Positions 1 through 8,669 of a DNA stretch of 46,501 bases are shown here, piece after piece. Position 1 is the stretch's first letter; each line of letters opens with the position of its first letter. The notes under the pieces are model-generated. The model did no database searches. It had not been told where the DNA came from and saw only the letters and a list, made by a program, of their open reading frames with translations. The DNA comes from Acidobacteriota bacterium (GTDB lineage Bacteria; Acidobacteriota; Terriglobia; Bryobacterales; Bryobacteraceae), in NCBI GenBank assembly GCA_016871015.1, contig VFZX01000017.1, forward strand, positions 1-46,501, written 5' to 3'. Position numbers and translations under genes: made by a program.

Positions 1-335
1 ATGAACCGGCGTTGGGGTTCGAGCGCGGGCGTCTCCCAGGGGCGCTTGACAAAGTTAACGCCGGCGCGTGTGGCGAGCTCGAACGCGGGTTTCGTGATCT
101 TGTCGCCGGGGCGGGGACGCCAGTTGCGGAGGTCGGCGAGCTCGCCGCCTTCGACTTGAATGCTGCCTTTCCACGGGCGGGGCTCGGTGTCTTCGAGTCC
201 GAAGTGGACACGGATGGCGGCGTGGGTGTCGTCGAGGAGCGGGGGATTTTGGGAGTGGACGGGGCGGGTTCGGACCAGGAGCAGTCCAAGGACGGCGAGC
301 GTGGCAAGGATCGGGAGTCGTTGCAGCATCGGCAT
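1..335 (-). CDS. Secreted protein of unknown function, N-terminal part
   Basis: The minus strand reads open from ATG at 335 to the left edge, giving 111 codons of a protein that continues outside the window. A second ATG lies two codons in (329). The first 25-30 residues look like a signal peptide (Leu/Ala/Val core LPILATLAVLGLLLV after an Arg), so the product is probably exported. The mature part starts around NPPLLDDTHAAIRVHFGLED and is followed by GELADLRNWRPRPGD. I do not recognise the family. The plus-strand reading of the same stretch is low-complexity Gly/Glu/Val and looks like a shadow. The gene is divergent from the OmpA-type gene and shares the 336-426 intergenic region with it. Confidence 0.6.
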   Translation of the reverse strand, partial: MPMLQRLPILATLAVLGLLLVRTRPVHSQNPPLLDDTHAAIRVHFGLEDTEPRPWKGSIQVEGGELADLRNWRPRPGDKITKPAFELATRAGVNFVKRPWETPALEPQRRF

Positions 336-385
336 TCTAATAGAGTATCGAGCCTGGGGTCTTCTGGTTTTGCCCTATCGGGTGG

Positions 386-391
386 TACAAT
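386..391 (+). promoter_or_regulatory. Candidate -10 box upstream of the OmpA-type gene
   Basis: TACAAT, 35 bases before the ATG at 427, would place the transcription start near 398. No convincing -35 box is seen about 17 bases upstream. The call rests on the hexamer and its position alone. Confidence 0.4.
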
Positions 392-396
392 CGAGG

Positions 397-410
397 CCCC
401 CCTCGGGGGG
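397..410 (+). promoter_or_regulatory. GC palindrome at predicted mRNA 5' end, next to the RBS
   Basis: Six C then TC then six G can form a short G:C stem with a CUCG loop. It begins where transcription from the candidate -10 box would start and ends a few bases before the purine-rich ribosome site AAAGGAAAG. A 5'-terminal hairpin could stabilise the mRNA or tune ribosome access. This is inference. Confidence 0.35.
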
Positions 411-426
411 TAAAGGAAAGAGTCAC

Positions 427-1521
427 ATGAACCTAGAATCAATCATCCGGGCTGCGGTGTCGCAGTTCGGCATTAGCAGCAGCGAATCCATTCAAGGATT
501 GTTGAAGGCACTGCTCAACCTGTTCGCCGACGAGCACTCGGGCGGATTCGCGGGCTTCCTGGAGAAGTTACGCAGCGCCGGACTCGGCAGCGTGGTCAAT
601 GACTGGCTGGCCGGGCGGACCGGGGAACCGCTCACCGGCGTCGTCATGGAGAAGGCGCTCGGAGGAAGCTTGCTCTCGCAACTGTCGAACGCCGCCGGGA
701 CCTCGCAAGCCTCCGCAGCCTCCATGCTCGGATTTCTGGTGCCGAAGCTTGTCGGGGCGCTCACGCCCGGCGGCTCGATGCCCCAGCGGTCCGATATTAC
801 GGGCGCGCTCGGCAGTTTGGCCAGCCTCACGTCTGGCGGATCCGGTGCGATGCACGGCCGCGGCGAATCGGGCGGGTCAGGCTGGCTGTGGCCCATTGTC
901 CTGGGCGCGATGCTGCTGTTTGGCGTGTTGTGGGTGTTCAATCAGGGCAAGACTCCGCCGGTGCATGATGTCGCCAAGGAGGCGGCCAAAACCGCGACGG
1001 AGACCGCATCATCGGCTGCGTCAGCGCTGACGGACGCAACCAGGGCCGCATGGGCCGCGCTCGGCGAGTTCTTCAAGCGGAAGCTGCCCAACGGGGTGGA
1101 ACTGAACATCCCGAGGCTGGGCGTCGAGAACCGCCTGGTCGATTTCATCGAGGATGCCGCGCGGCCAGTCGACAAGACCACTTGGTTCGATTTTGACCGG
1201 CTGTTGTTTGACACCGGCAAGGCGACGCTCCAGCCAGCCTCTCAAGAGCAGTTGGAAAACATCGCCGCGATTCTGAAGGCGTTCCCCAAGGTCGCGATCA
1301 AAGTCGGCGGCTACACGGACAATACGGGTGACAAGGCGGCCAACATGAAGCTCTCCGCCGACCGCGCCAACAACGTGATGAACGAGCTGATCCGCTTGGG
1401 CGTGGACGCCAAGCGCCTGTCGGCGGAGGGGTACGGCGACCAGCATCCCGTGGCTGACAACGCGACTGAGGAAGGGAGGGCCAAGAACCGCCGGATCTCG
1501 ATGCGCGTGACCGAAAAGTAG
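427..1521 (+). CDS. DUF937/YidB-like domain - TM helix - OmpA-family protein
   Basis: 364 residues. The ATG at 427 is chosen over the longer open frame because AAAGGAAAG lies just upstream and homology-like sequence starts here. Residues 1-120 (MNLESIIRAAVSQFGI..., Gly/Leu-rich helices, GGSLLSQLS) resemble the DUF937/YidB family. One transmembrane helix is at about 153-171 (WLWPIVLGAMLLFGVLWVF), followed by an Ala/Thr-rich linker. From about 254 to the end is an OmpA C-terminal peptidoglycan-binding domain: FDRLLFDTGKATL, GGYTDNTGD, SADRANNV, GYGDQHPVADN and NRRISMRV. The OmpA fold binds meso-diaminopimelate in the periplasm, so the protein probably anchors the inner membrane to the wall, with the DUF937-like part cytoplasmic. 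The combination is less common than classical OmpA or MotB-like proteins. Confidence 0.85.
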   Translation: MNLESIIRAAVSQFGISSSESIQGLLKALLNLFADEHSGGFAGFLEKLRSAGLGSVVNDWLAGRTGEPLTGVVMEKALGGSLLSQLSNAAGTSQASAASMLGFLVPKLVGALTPGGSMPQRSDITGALGSLASLTSGGSGAMHGRGESGGSGWLWPIVLGAMLLFGVLWVFNQGKTPPVHDVAKEAAKTATETASSAASALTDATRAAWAALGEFFKRKLPNGVELNIPRLGVENRLVDFIEDAARPVDKTTWFDFDRLLFDTGKATLQPASQEQLENIAAILKAFPKVAIKVGGYTDNTGDKAANMKLSADRANNVMNELIRLGVDAKRLSAEGYGDQHPVADNATEEGRAKNRRISMRVTEK

Positions 1522-1533
1522 CACCACAATACA

Positions 1534-1559
1534 CCGTCAGTTAACCTCAGGGCTGACGG
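1534..1559. terminator. Hairpin between convergent genes
   Basis: CCGTCAG at 1534-1540 pairs perfectly with CTGACGG at 1553-1559 across a 12-base loop. An alternative 7-bp stem uses GGGCTGA (1550-1556) and TCAGCCC (1583-1589). Both lie between the stop codons of the convergent OmpA and M16 genes. There is no strong U-tract, so termination efficiency is uncertain. Confidence 0.45.
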
Positions 1560-1592
1560 CTCCGGCAGTCTCGCGGACGCCCTCAGCCCGGC

Positions 1593-4304
1593 CTACTTCT
1601 TCGCGAAGTCCCCCGCCTTCACCACACTCCACTGCCCCGGACCCATGTGCTTCTTGAACGCGGCATTCACTTCCGCCGCCGTCAGTGAATCGATCCGGGC
1701 TTCGACCCCGCGGGTGAACTCCATGGTCCGGCCAAGGTGCGTTAGGATTCCCAGGGTCTGCGCCAGCTCGCCATCCTGGGCGCGGGACACTTGCTGCTGC
1801 TGCAGCCAGCCCTTCTTGGCCGCGGACACTTCTTCCTCGGTGAAGCCGGATTCGAGCGCCTTTTGCAGCTCCTCGCGCATCGCCGCTTCCACCTTCTCGA
1901 TATTCTGCGGAGCCGCGATCGCATAGGCGATAAAGCGGCTCGAATCCTCCTTGGGCCTCACCTGCACCGATCCGCCCACGCCATAGCTCAGACCCTCTTT
2001 GCCCCGGATCCGGGCCGCCAGCCGCGAGTTGAGGAACCCTCCACCGAAGATGTAGCTGCCGATGACCAGCGCCGGATAGTCCGGATCCTCGTCCGTGATC
2101 CGGATCGGGAACCCGGCGAGCAGCGCCGCGTTCGCCTTGTCCGGAGTCTCAAACTTCTGGCTCTTCGCCTCGATTGGCTTGAAGGGCGTTAAAATCCGCG
2201 TGTACCGCGCCGCGCTCTTCCAGTTGCCGAAGACCTCGCCCGCGAGCTTCTTCATCTCCGCCGCGTCGAAGTCGCCGACGATGGTCAACTCACCCGCCGA
2301 GGCGCCGTAGAAACTCTTGTAGAACTGCTTCACTTCGTCGAGCGTCACAGCCTGCAGCCCCGCGACGTCCTCGTCCGGCGTCGCCTGATACCGTACGTCG
2401 CCTTTCGGATGCGGCTCCATATGGCGGCTGAACTCGACCGATGCGACCGACTGCGGCTCGCGGCGGCGCGCCTCGGCTCCAGCCAGCGCACGCTGCCTCC
2501 ACTCATCGAACTCCTTCTGCGGGAACACCGGATCCTTTATCACCTCGGCCGCGACACGGAACGCCGCGGGCAAGCTGGCGCGGACCGTCTCGATCCGGAT
2601 CGAAGCACTGGTGGTTCCGCCGCCCACCGAGGCCTGCGCCTTCAACTTGTCGAACTCGTCGCGGATCTGCTGGCGCGTGAGGCGCGAGGTTCCCTTGTCG
2701 AGCAGCGAGCCGGTGGCGCCGGCCACATAGGACTTCCCGAACAGCGTCTTTTCATCACCCAGGCGGAGGCTCAGTACCAGGTTCACCTTCTCGCCGCGGT
2801 TCTTCTTCGGCAGCAGCGAGTACTTCAGCCCACCGGGAAGCGTGCCGCGCTCGGTCCTGCGGTCGATGTTCGACGGCGCCGGGTCGAACGCCTCACCCTG
2901 CGACACCGCCTGCCGCCCTTTGTAGTCCTTGACCACCGAGGAGGGATCAGCCACGGCGTCGATCTCGGCGCGGTCCGGCTTGTCCTCCGGGATGTAGAGA
3001 CCGACGGTCCGGTTGGACGGCTTCAGGTACCGCAGCGCCGCCTTCTGGACATCTTCGATCGACGCTGACTCTATGCGGTCGCGCTGCCAGAATAACAACC
3101 GCCAGTCGCCCCCTGCGATCGACTCGCTGAGCACCATGCCAATCCGCTCAGTGTCGTTCAACGTGAGATCGAACCCCTTCATCAGGTCGCGGCGTGCGCG
3201 GTCCACCTCCTCGGCAGTGACCGGCTTGGCGGCGAAGCCTTCGATCGTCTGTACGGCGATGTCGCGTGCTCCCTGCTCGTCGCCATCCTTGCGGAGCCGG
3301 ATCACCTGAATCAGCATCCCCGGCTCACGCAGGTCGAACATCATGGACGAGGTGCTGGTGGCTTTCTTGGTCTCCACCAGCGCTTTGTGCAACCTTCCCG
3401 CGGGTGTATTGCCCAGCACATTCGACAGCAGGTTCAGCGCAGCGTTGTCAGCATGCGCGCCGGGGGGCACGTGATATTGCACCATCACAAGCTTCTGGTC
3501 GCCCACCCGGCGGACCACCACGGTCCGCTCGCCATCCTGTGTGGGCTCCTTGGTGTAGGTGGGATCGATCACGCGCGTGGGCTTGGGGATCTTGCCGAAG
3601 TACTCAACCACCAGGCCGAGCGTCTGGCGCTCGTCGATCTTGCCGGCGATCGTCAGCACGGCGTTGTCCGGCTGGTAGTACTTGCGGTAGAAGGCCTGCA
3701 GCCGCTCGATGCTCACGTTCTCGATGTCGGCACGTGCGCCGATCGTGGTCTTGCCGTAGTTGTGCCACAGGTAGGCGGTCGACGCGACGCGCTCCATCAG
3801 GACGTTGAACGGACTGTTCTCCCCCATCTCGAATTCGTTCCGGACCACGGTCATCTCGCTGTCGAGGTCCTTCTTCGCAATGAAGGAGTTCACCATCCGG
3901 TCCGATTCGAGGTCGAGTGCCCAGCGCAGATTCTCTTCGGTCGCCTTAAAGCTTTCGAAATAGTTAGTCCGGTCATACCACGTGGTTCCGTTGGGACGCG
4001 CGCCGTGGTCGCTCAGCTCCTTGGGGATGTTGGTGTGGCGCGGCGATCCCTTGAACACGAGATGCTCGAGCAGGTGCGCCATGCCGGTCTCGCCGTAGTT
4101 CTCGTGGCGCGATCCGACGAGGTAGGTAATGTTCACCGTGGCGGTGGTCTTGGATGGCTCGGGGAACAGCAGCACGCGAAGCCCGTTCTCCAGACGGTAC
4201 TCCGTGATCCCCTCGACCGTTGTGACTTTCTGAACGCCCGGCGGAAGGCTCTGAGCGAGCGCCATCACGCCAGTCAACATCACCGGCAAAATAAGCTTGG
4301 TCAT
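1593..4304 (-). CDS. M16-family zinc metallopeptidase, two-domain, secreted
   Basis: 903 residues. An N-terminal signal peptide (about residues 1-19, ending MALAQS) points to export to the periplasm. The inverted zinc motif HLLEH is at 77-81 inside GMAHLLEHLVFKGS, the M16 (pitrilysin/insulinase/processing peptidase) signature. A second M16 half starts near residue 480 (GGLKYSLLPKKNRGEKVNL) and lacks the HxxEH motif, as is usual: the C-terminal half is structural and closes the chamber. Members degrade short peptides; the substrate here is unknown. An RBS-like AGGGGAAG precedes the ATG. The gene is last in a minus-strand run and starts 16 bases after the stop of the PLP-enzyme gene, so co-transcription is likely. 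Confidence 0.9.
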   Translation of the reverse strand: MTKLILPVMLTGVMALAQSLPPGVQKVTTVEGITEYRLENGLRVLLFPEPSKTTATVNITYLVGSRHENYGETGMAHLLEHLVFKGSPRHTNIPKELSDHGARPNGTTWYDRTNYFESFKATEENLRWALDLESDRMVNSFIAKKDLDSEMTVVRNEFEMGENSPFNVLMERVASTAYLWHNYGKTTIGARADIENVSIERLQAFYRKYYQPDNAVLTIAGKIDERQTLGLVVEYFGKIPKPTRVIDPTYTKEPTQDGERTVVVRRVGDQKLVMVQYHVPPGAHADNAALNLLSNVLGNTPAGRLHKALVETKKATSTSSMMFDLREPGMLIQVIRLRKDGDEQGARDIAVQTIEGFAAKPVTAEEVDRARRDLMKGFDLTLNDTERIGMVLSESIAGGDWRLLFWQRDRIESASIEDVQKAALRYLKPSNRTVGLYIPEDKPDRAEIDAVADPSSVVKDYKGRQAVSQGEAFDPAPSNIDRRTERGTLPGGLKYSLLPKKNRGEKVNLVLSLRLGDEKTLFGKSYVAGATGSLLDKGTSRLTRQQIRDEFDKLKAQASVGGGTTSASIRIETVRASLPAAFRVAAEVIKDPVFPQKEFDEWRQRALAGAEARRREPQSVASVEFSRHMEPHPKGDVRYQATPDEDVAGLQAVTLDEVKQFYKSFYGASAGELTIVGDFDAAEMKKLAGEVFGNWKSAARYTRILTPFKPIEAKSQKFETPDKANAALLAGFPIRITDEDPDYPALVIGSYIFGGGFLNSRLAARIRGKEGLSYGVGGSVQVRPKEDSSRFIAYAIAAPQNIEKVEAAMREELQKALESGFTEEEVSAAKKGWLQQQQVSRAQDGELAQTLGILTHLGRTMEFTRGVEARIDSLTAAEVNAAFKKHMGPGQWSVVKAGDFAKK

Positions 4305-4320
4305 ACGACTTCCCCTTGCA

Positions 4321-5415
4321 CTACTGAAGTTTTCCGCGCGCTTCGACCTTCCAAACCTCGACGACCTCGTTGCCGCGCACGCCGTACACCTGCTCGTGCA
4401 GGTTCATCGCGACACAGATGTGATTCGGGATGATCCGCACCCGGTCTCCGGGCTGGAAGTCCTGCTTCTCGGCGCGCCGCAGGTCGATGTAGCCGTGCTC
4501 CTCATTCATCTTGTGGAACAGCGCCCCAGGCGCTTCATTCACTTGGCCGAACGTCGCCTCGCCGGTCACTAGCCGGTCCGTCGAAAACGTTTTTGATCCG
4601 CCGTCGATGATCATGTGTCCGGGCCGGGCGGTTGACACAACGGTCGCCAGAATCGTGGCGGCGCAATCGTTCCATCCGCAGGCGCCGGACTCAACCGTAT
4701 TGCGGTCATTGAAAATGTAGGTGCCTGGCCGGATTTCGTTCACGCCAGGGACCTTGTGCGACTGGAACAGAGTTGGCGTGGATCCGCCGCTGACGATCCG
4801 TGTGGGCAAGCCGGCGGCCTTGAACTGCCGGATCAACGTGTCCACCAGCGCGCTCAGCTTGGCGATCTCCGCTTCGCCCTGCTCATCCCCCGACCGGATG
4901 TGGCCGGGGTAGAACGTGAACCCTTCAAGGTCGAGCCGCGGCAGATTCTGGATCCCTTTGGCGAGCGCCACCAACGGCTCGCCCGGGGGCACTCCGACCC
5001 GGCCCAGTCCCGCATCGACCTCAGCCAGCACTCCGAACTCCACCTGCGCCTCACGTGCGGCGTCGGAGAGCTGCCGCGCGGCGATCAGGCTGTCGAGCGA
5101 CACTGTAACGCGGGTCTTGCGTGCCACCTCGGCCAGGCGCTCCAGCTTGCGCCGCCCGATCACCGGATAGGCGACGAGCAGGTCCGGCGTGCCTGAGGAA
5201 AGCATCACTTCGGCCTCACCCGTCTTGGCCACCGTGAGCCCCACCGCGCCATGGTCCAATTGCCTGCGCCCAAGCGCCGGGATCTTGTGAGTCTTGGTAT
5301 GCGGCCGCACTCGCAAGTCGTGCTGCTTCGCATAGGAGGCGACCCGCGACAGGTTCGCCTCCATAATGTCCACGTCGATCAAAATCGCGGGCGTGTCGAT
5401 ATCGGAGATGCGCAT
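4321..5415 (-). CDS. PLP fold-type III enzyme, D-threonine aldolase/D-serine dehydratase-like
   Basis: 364 residues from ATG 5415. The longer open frame upstream is antisense-like and overlaps the next gene, so it is rejected. RISDIDTPAILIDVDIMEAN then RPHTKTHK (the Lys forms the PLP aldimine) are hallmarks of the alanine-racemase-fold N-terminal domain. SGGSTPTL, NEIRPGTYIFND and the C-terminal NHICVAMNLHEQVYG, with the His-x-Cys metal-binding pair, match D-threonine aldolase and eukaryote-type D-serine dehydratase. The likely reaction is metal-assisted cleavage or dehydration of a D-3-hydroxyamino acid in the cytoplasm; the exact substrate cannot be fixed. The gene starts 7 bases after the upstream gene's stop, suggesting translational coupling. 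Confidence 0.85.
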   Translation of the reverse strand: MRISDIDTPAILIDVDIMEANLSRVASYAKQHDLRVRPHTKTHKIPALGRRQLDHGAVGLTVAKTGEAEVMLSSGTPDLLVAYPVIGRRKLERLAEVARKTRVTVSLDSLIAARQLSDAAREAQVEFGVLAEVDAGLGRVGVPPGEPLVALAKGIQNLPRLDLEGFTFYPGHIRSGDEQGEAEIAKLSALVDTLIRQFKAAGLPTRIVSGGSTPTLFQSHKVPGVNEIRPGTYIFNDRNTVESGACGWNDCAATILATVVSTARPGHMIIDGGSKTFSTDRLVTGEATFGQVNEAPGALFHKMNEEHGYIDLRRAEKQDFQPGDRVRIIPNHICVAMNLHEQVYGVRGNEVVEVWKVEARGKLQ

Positions 5416-5422
5416 CTCGTGA

Positions 5423-6079
5423 TTATTGTTTGAACCGGACCGACAAGCGGCCCTCGGAAGTCTTATAGAGCAGCTCGATGTCCTTGATCTTCTGCTTGCC
5501 GTCCATGAGGAAATACAGTTGCCCCGAGATTGGTCCGGAGGTCTCCTTTTCGGGCAGGATCTTCTCTTCGACAACCGCGAGCAGAGGATTCTCCTTCTGC
5601 TTGCCGCCGCTCTGGATATCCGCGGTAGCCGAAGAGGCGCCCGCGGTTCCGCTGCCGACCATGGTGCCGTCGCCGCCGACACGGGACGGGCGCGAGCCAC
5701 CGAGTCCACCCCAGATGGGCCCGCGATTCTCCGACGTGATTCCACCCCCCGAGCCTGTCGTGCGCACCACAAGGACGCTGCTGCCGGCGACCTGCGACGC
5801 GGAGTACGGCGTGGACCGCTGTCCGTCGCGGTCAGAGCGCAACAGGAAGTCGTCGCGATTCACGTCGAGCTTTCCACCGCCCACGGGCGTCAGTTTCACC
5901 TCCACCACGACGATGCCGGTGTCCATCCCTGCACCCACGGCACGCTCGATCGATTGCTTATCCATATGGAGCTTAGCCTCCAGCCGCGCGACCTTATTGG
6001 ACGCCTCGCCGGGCGTGAAATTCTTGTCCCCGGCCAGCAAAACCAGGCCGGAAACGCAGAGCGTGAGGATTCGAAACAT
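5423..6079 (-). CDS. Exported protein of unknown function
   Basis: 218 residues. The N-terminus MFRILTLCVSGLVLLAGD is a probable signal peptide; no clear lipobox is seen. Residues 20-100 form a plausible folded segment (NKVARLEAKLHMDKQSIERAV, then GIVVVEVKLTPVGGGKLDV and DDFLLRSDRDGQR). A Gly/Ser-rich low-complexity linker covers about 105-160, and a C-terminal segment contains GPISGQLYFLMDGKQKIKD and LLYKTSEGRLSVRFKQ. I do not recognise the family. The DFLLRSDRDGQR and GKQKIKDIELLY stretches suggest a secreted beta-rich protein. It sits 21 bases after the carboxypeptidase-regulatory gene and 7 bases before the PLP-enzyme gene. Confidence 0.65.
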   Translation of the reverse strand: MFRILTLCVSGLVLLAGDKNFTPGEASNKVARLEAKLHMDKQSIERAVGAGMDTGIVVVEVKLTPVGGGKLDVNRDDFLLRSDRDGQRSTPYSASQVAGSSVLVVRTTGSGGGITSENRGPIWGGLGGSRPSRVGGDGTMVGSGTAGASSATADIQSGGKQKENPLLAVVEEKILPEKETSGPISGQLYFLMDGKQKIKDIELLYKTSEGRLSVRFKQ

Positions 6080-6100
6080 GGTGCTGCCCTCGCAGGGGCA

Positions 6101-7753
6101 TCATAGCACGCTGTTTCCTCCTACGCGAATGGGTTTGGGGTGGACGGTGGCGGTTGCGCCCAACTCCACCGACACGGGGCTCGACTGGGTCTCGAAGGCC
6201 TTCAGGAACTCGGCATCCTGGTGGGCGCCGTTCTCGATACTCTCCCAAGCGTAAACACGGTAGGACCCAGGCCGGAGATTGTCGAACTGGAACACGCCAT
6301 CCGGACCCGCGAAGGCCTCCTTGTACATCTCAAACCAGGCCGCATACTTCGACTCGGGCGCAATCGTCACCTTGACGGACGGCACGGGGTCGCCCTTGTC
6401 GTTGCGGACGACGCCGGAGATGGAGCCCACCCCAGGGGCGAGCTTGATGCGCAGCTCCGATCCGCCGCCGTGGGTCAGATCGATGACTCCGCCGGGCGCT
6501 TCCTGTCCCGCCCACTCAATCGACTTCAGGTGGAACCCGGCCGGGACTTGCAGCACGCCCACCCGGTGCGGGACAGGCGTCGCCTCAAACTCGAACGAGC
6601 CGCTGTCCTCGGGATGCGCGGTCTGTCCGCTATCGAATCCGATGCTGGGGAACAATTGCAGGAGTACGGTCTTGAGGTCCGCGGTAGTTTGTCCGCCCTC
6701 GATGGCGACGGTTCCCTTGACATTGGGGCGGTCAGTCACGCTGATCTTCACCTCGCCGATATCGGAGTGTCCGACGTCGAGAAGGGACACGCCGACGCGC
6801 GTGTTCCGGCCCAGGTGCTGTTGGGCAATCAAGGTGTAGCTGCCTGGCCGGACCCCCAGCAATTCGAACTTGCCCGTCCGCGGATCCACCTGGGCGGGAC
6901 GCCGCTCACCAGGAAGGTACCGCGCGTCACTCCTGGGGTAATAGTAGACAACGGCGCCCGGACCCCCGCCGCGCCGCGCGCCTTCACCCGGGGCCGCCTC
7001 CATTCCTGCTACCACGCCACGGACCGTGACCACGGGGACCTTGAACATCCGCAGGTCCATCCCGCGAAACTCTTGCCCTGCGGCGATATCCACCATTGAT
7101 GCGGCCGCCGGGTCCACTGTACCCGGATGGTAGACCGTTGCGTAGTGGAGCTGCTCGGTGGAGCGCGCCATCATCCACGGCGGACCGCCAGGACCCGGGC
7201 CAGGGCCGGAGCCGCGCCCGCCGAATCCCATCCGTGTGGCGCTGACGATGTAGCGGCCAGGGGACAGTCCGTGCATGCGGAATTCGCCGAGATCGTTCGT
7301 CCCCGCGGAGGACACTGGCATCAACATGCGCCGTCCCGCTGAGTATTGGTACCGGCTCGCCTGGATCGACGCGCCCTGGACCGGATCTCCGTCCTCGTCC
7401 GTAATGCGGCAGGTGATGACAGCATGGGGCATCATCCGGATCTCTGGCGCATGCGAGGTGCCACCCGGAGTCACGCTGAGCGGTTCCCGCAGGAACCGTG
7501 CGACAAAGCCTGTCCTCTCTGAGCGGATCCGGTAGCGGCCCGCGGGGAGGCCTTCGGCGCGGAACGTGCCGTCGGGCGTCGTAATAAAGCTCCACCGCTG
7601 CATGCTCCGCCCTTCACCGGACTCGAGGGTCACGATCGCTTTGCGGACGCCTTCACCGGTGATCTGGTTCAGCACCCGTCCCTCGACGCTCGCCACCCCT
7701 GGGGGCTGCTGTTGAGCGGCGAGGAACAACGGGACCAGGACTAGCGCGCGCAT
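6101..7753 (-). CDS. Carboxypeptidase regulatory-like (transthyretin-fold) repeat protein, secreted
   Basis: 550 residues with a signal peptide (MRALVLVPLFLAAQQ). At least four carboxypeptidase-regulatory/SdrD B-like beta-sandwich units are visible from recurring motifs: VEGRVLNQITGEGVRKAIVT with DGTFRAEGLPAGRYRI; ITDEDGDPVQGASIQA with GEFRMHGLSPGRYIV; TGKFELLGVRPGSYTLIAQ; and VVRNDKGDPVPSVKVTIAP with GVFQFDNLRPGSYRVYAWE. Such units are non-enzymatic binding or adhesion modules and are greatly expanded in Acidobacteriota. There is no TonB plug or barrel, so this is a soluble or surface protein. The ligand is unknown. It lies 40 bases downstream of the creatininase gene on the same strand. Confidence 0.8.
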   Translation of the reverse strand: MRALVLVPLFLAAQQQPPGVASVEGRVLNQITGEGVRKAIVTLESGEGRSMQRWSFITTPDGTFRAEGLPAGRYRIRSERTGFVARFLREPLSVTPGGTSHAPEIRMMPHAVITCRITDEDGDPVQGASIQASRYQYSAGRRMLMPVSSAGTNDLGEFRMHGLSPGRYIVSATRMGFGGRGSGPGPGPGGPPWMMARSTEQLHYATVYHPGTVDPAAASMVDIAAGQEFRGMDLRMFKVPVVTVRGVVAGMEAAPGEGARRGGGPGAVVYYYPRSDARYLPGERRPAQVDPRTGKFELLGVRPGSYTLIAQQHLGRNTRVGVSLLDVGHSDIGEVKISVTDRPNVKGTVAIEGGQTTADLKTVLLQLFPSIGFDSGQTAHPEDSGSFEFEATPVPHRVGVLQVPAGFHLKSIEWAGQEAPGGVIDLTHGGGSELRIKLAPGVGSISGVVRNDKGDPVPSVKVTIAPESKYAAWFEMYKEAFAGPDGVFQFDNLRPGSYRVYAWESIENGAHQDAEFLKAFETQSSPVSVELGATATVHPKPIRVGGNSVL

Positions 7754-7793
7754 GGCTTACCGTGAGGATAGACGTGCTCTTGGGGCCATTCGT

Positions 7794-8561
7794 TTACGCG
7801 GACGCGTTGTAAAACTCTGTTAAAGCAGCGGCAACGGACCCGGCGATGACCGCCAGGTAGCGCGCGCCACGGTCCGCGTCAGCCTGGTCGGGGCTGTCGG
7901 TAAATCCATCGATGCTCTGCCAGAACCCAGGATGCTCGGCGCGGTAGGGCCGGGCAAAGTTGCGAGGATCCGTGTCGCCAACGTTGTCGCGATGGGGCCT
8001 GTTGGCGGGAACGATGTCCGGATGCTGGGCGAGCATGAGCGAGGTCTCGAAGTTTCCGGCGTGGCCGGGCAGGCGCATTCCTTTGTGGGCTCCCTCGGCG
8101 ACCAGGGCGTCCCAGGCGATGGTCCAGTAGGATGCCGCGGCCACGTGGGCGGGGTGCTGCAGCGCAATGTCGCGGGCGACAAGCTGCAACAGCTCGTGAT
8201 TGCCGCCATGGCCGTTGAGCAGGAAGATGCGGCGGAATCCGGACTGGACGACGGCCAGCACCATCTCGAACACCGCACGGTAGTAGGTATCCGAGGTCAT
8301 CGAAAAGGTCCCGCCGAAGGGGATGTGATGTTGCGAGCAGCCGAAGGGCATGGCGGGCGCGACCAGCAGGGGAATCTGCGCGGCGGCGATCGCTCCGGCG
8401 TCGCGGGCGATGCGTTCGACGGTGAAGTAGTCGGTGCCGACCGGGAGGTGGGGTCCGTGCTGTTCGACTGCGCCGAGGGGGAAGAGCACGAGGGCGTCCG
8501 GTGCGGCTTGGCGGAGGTCGGTGCGGTTGAGTTCGGTGAAGAGGAGGCGTTTCAGGATCAT
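7794..8561 (-). CDS. Creatininase-family amidohydrolase
   Basis: 255 residues. FPLGAVEQHGPHLPVGTD supplies the metal ligands Glu33, His35 and Asp44. LLNGHGGNHE in the middle of the protein supplies the second His/Glu region. AGNFETSLML and DPRNFARPYR are further family motifs. Members are binuclear Zn/Mn hydrolases of cyclic or linear amides (creatinine, 3-dehydro-scyllo-inosose, formamidopyrimidine or mycofactocin-type substrates); nothing here fixes the substrate. It is the first gene of the minus-strand run. A TACAAT on the minus strand (8579-8584) could be its -10 box, about 20 bases before the ATG. Confidence 0.88.
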   Translation of the reverse strand: MILKRLLFTELNRTDLRQAAPDALVLFPLGAVEQHGPHLPVGTDYFTVERIARDAGAIAAAQIPLLVAPAMPFGCSQHHIPFGGTFSMTSDTYYRAVFEMVLAVVQSGFRRIFLLNGHGGNHELLQLVARDIALQHPAHVAAASYWTIAWDALVAEGAHKGMRLPGHAGNFETSLMLAQHPDIVPANRPHRDNVGDTDPRNFARPYRAEHPGFWQSIDGFTDSPDQADADRGARYLAVIAGSVAAALTEFYNASA

Positions 8562-8627
8562 CGGATGGGCTGCGGACCATTGTACGTTGCGGAGGGTTGC
8601 GTAAGATGGATGGGAGGAGAAACAACC

Positions 8628-8660
8628 ATGACGAAATGCCCATCTTGCGCGGCGAGTTAA
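8628..8660 (+). other. Ten-codon ORF resembling the start of mqsA
   Basis: ATG at 8628 preceded by GGGAGGAGAAACAACC reads MTKCPSCAAS then TAA. Both the leader and the peptide resemble the start of the mqsA-like gene at 11079 (AGGAGGAGCAATC, then MKCPSCGAAK). It could be a tiny remnant of another MqsA/zinc-ribbon gene or an upstream ORF affecting the nitronate monooxygenase gene, whose GTG is 9 bases after the TAA. The match is short and may be chance. Confidence 0.35.
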
Positions 8661-8669
8661 GTCAAGGCC

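Noticed and set aside
1788-1806. CTG-rich microsatellite
   Set aside because: It is a run of Gln codons on the minus strand inside the M16 gene (KKGWLQQQQVSR), ordinary coding sequence.
2409-3068. 219-codon frame on the plus strand
   Set aside because: Antisense to the M16 peptidase; Arg/Leu-rich shadow with no RBS or domain.
5416-5772. N-terminal extension of the PLP enzyme
   Set aside because: The Ser/Arg/Ala-rich extension is a shadow of the neighbouring secreted protein; the family sequence begins at the ATG at 5415.
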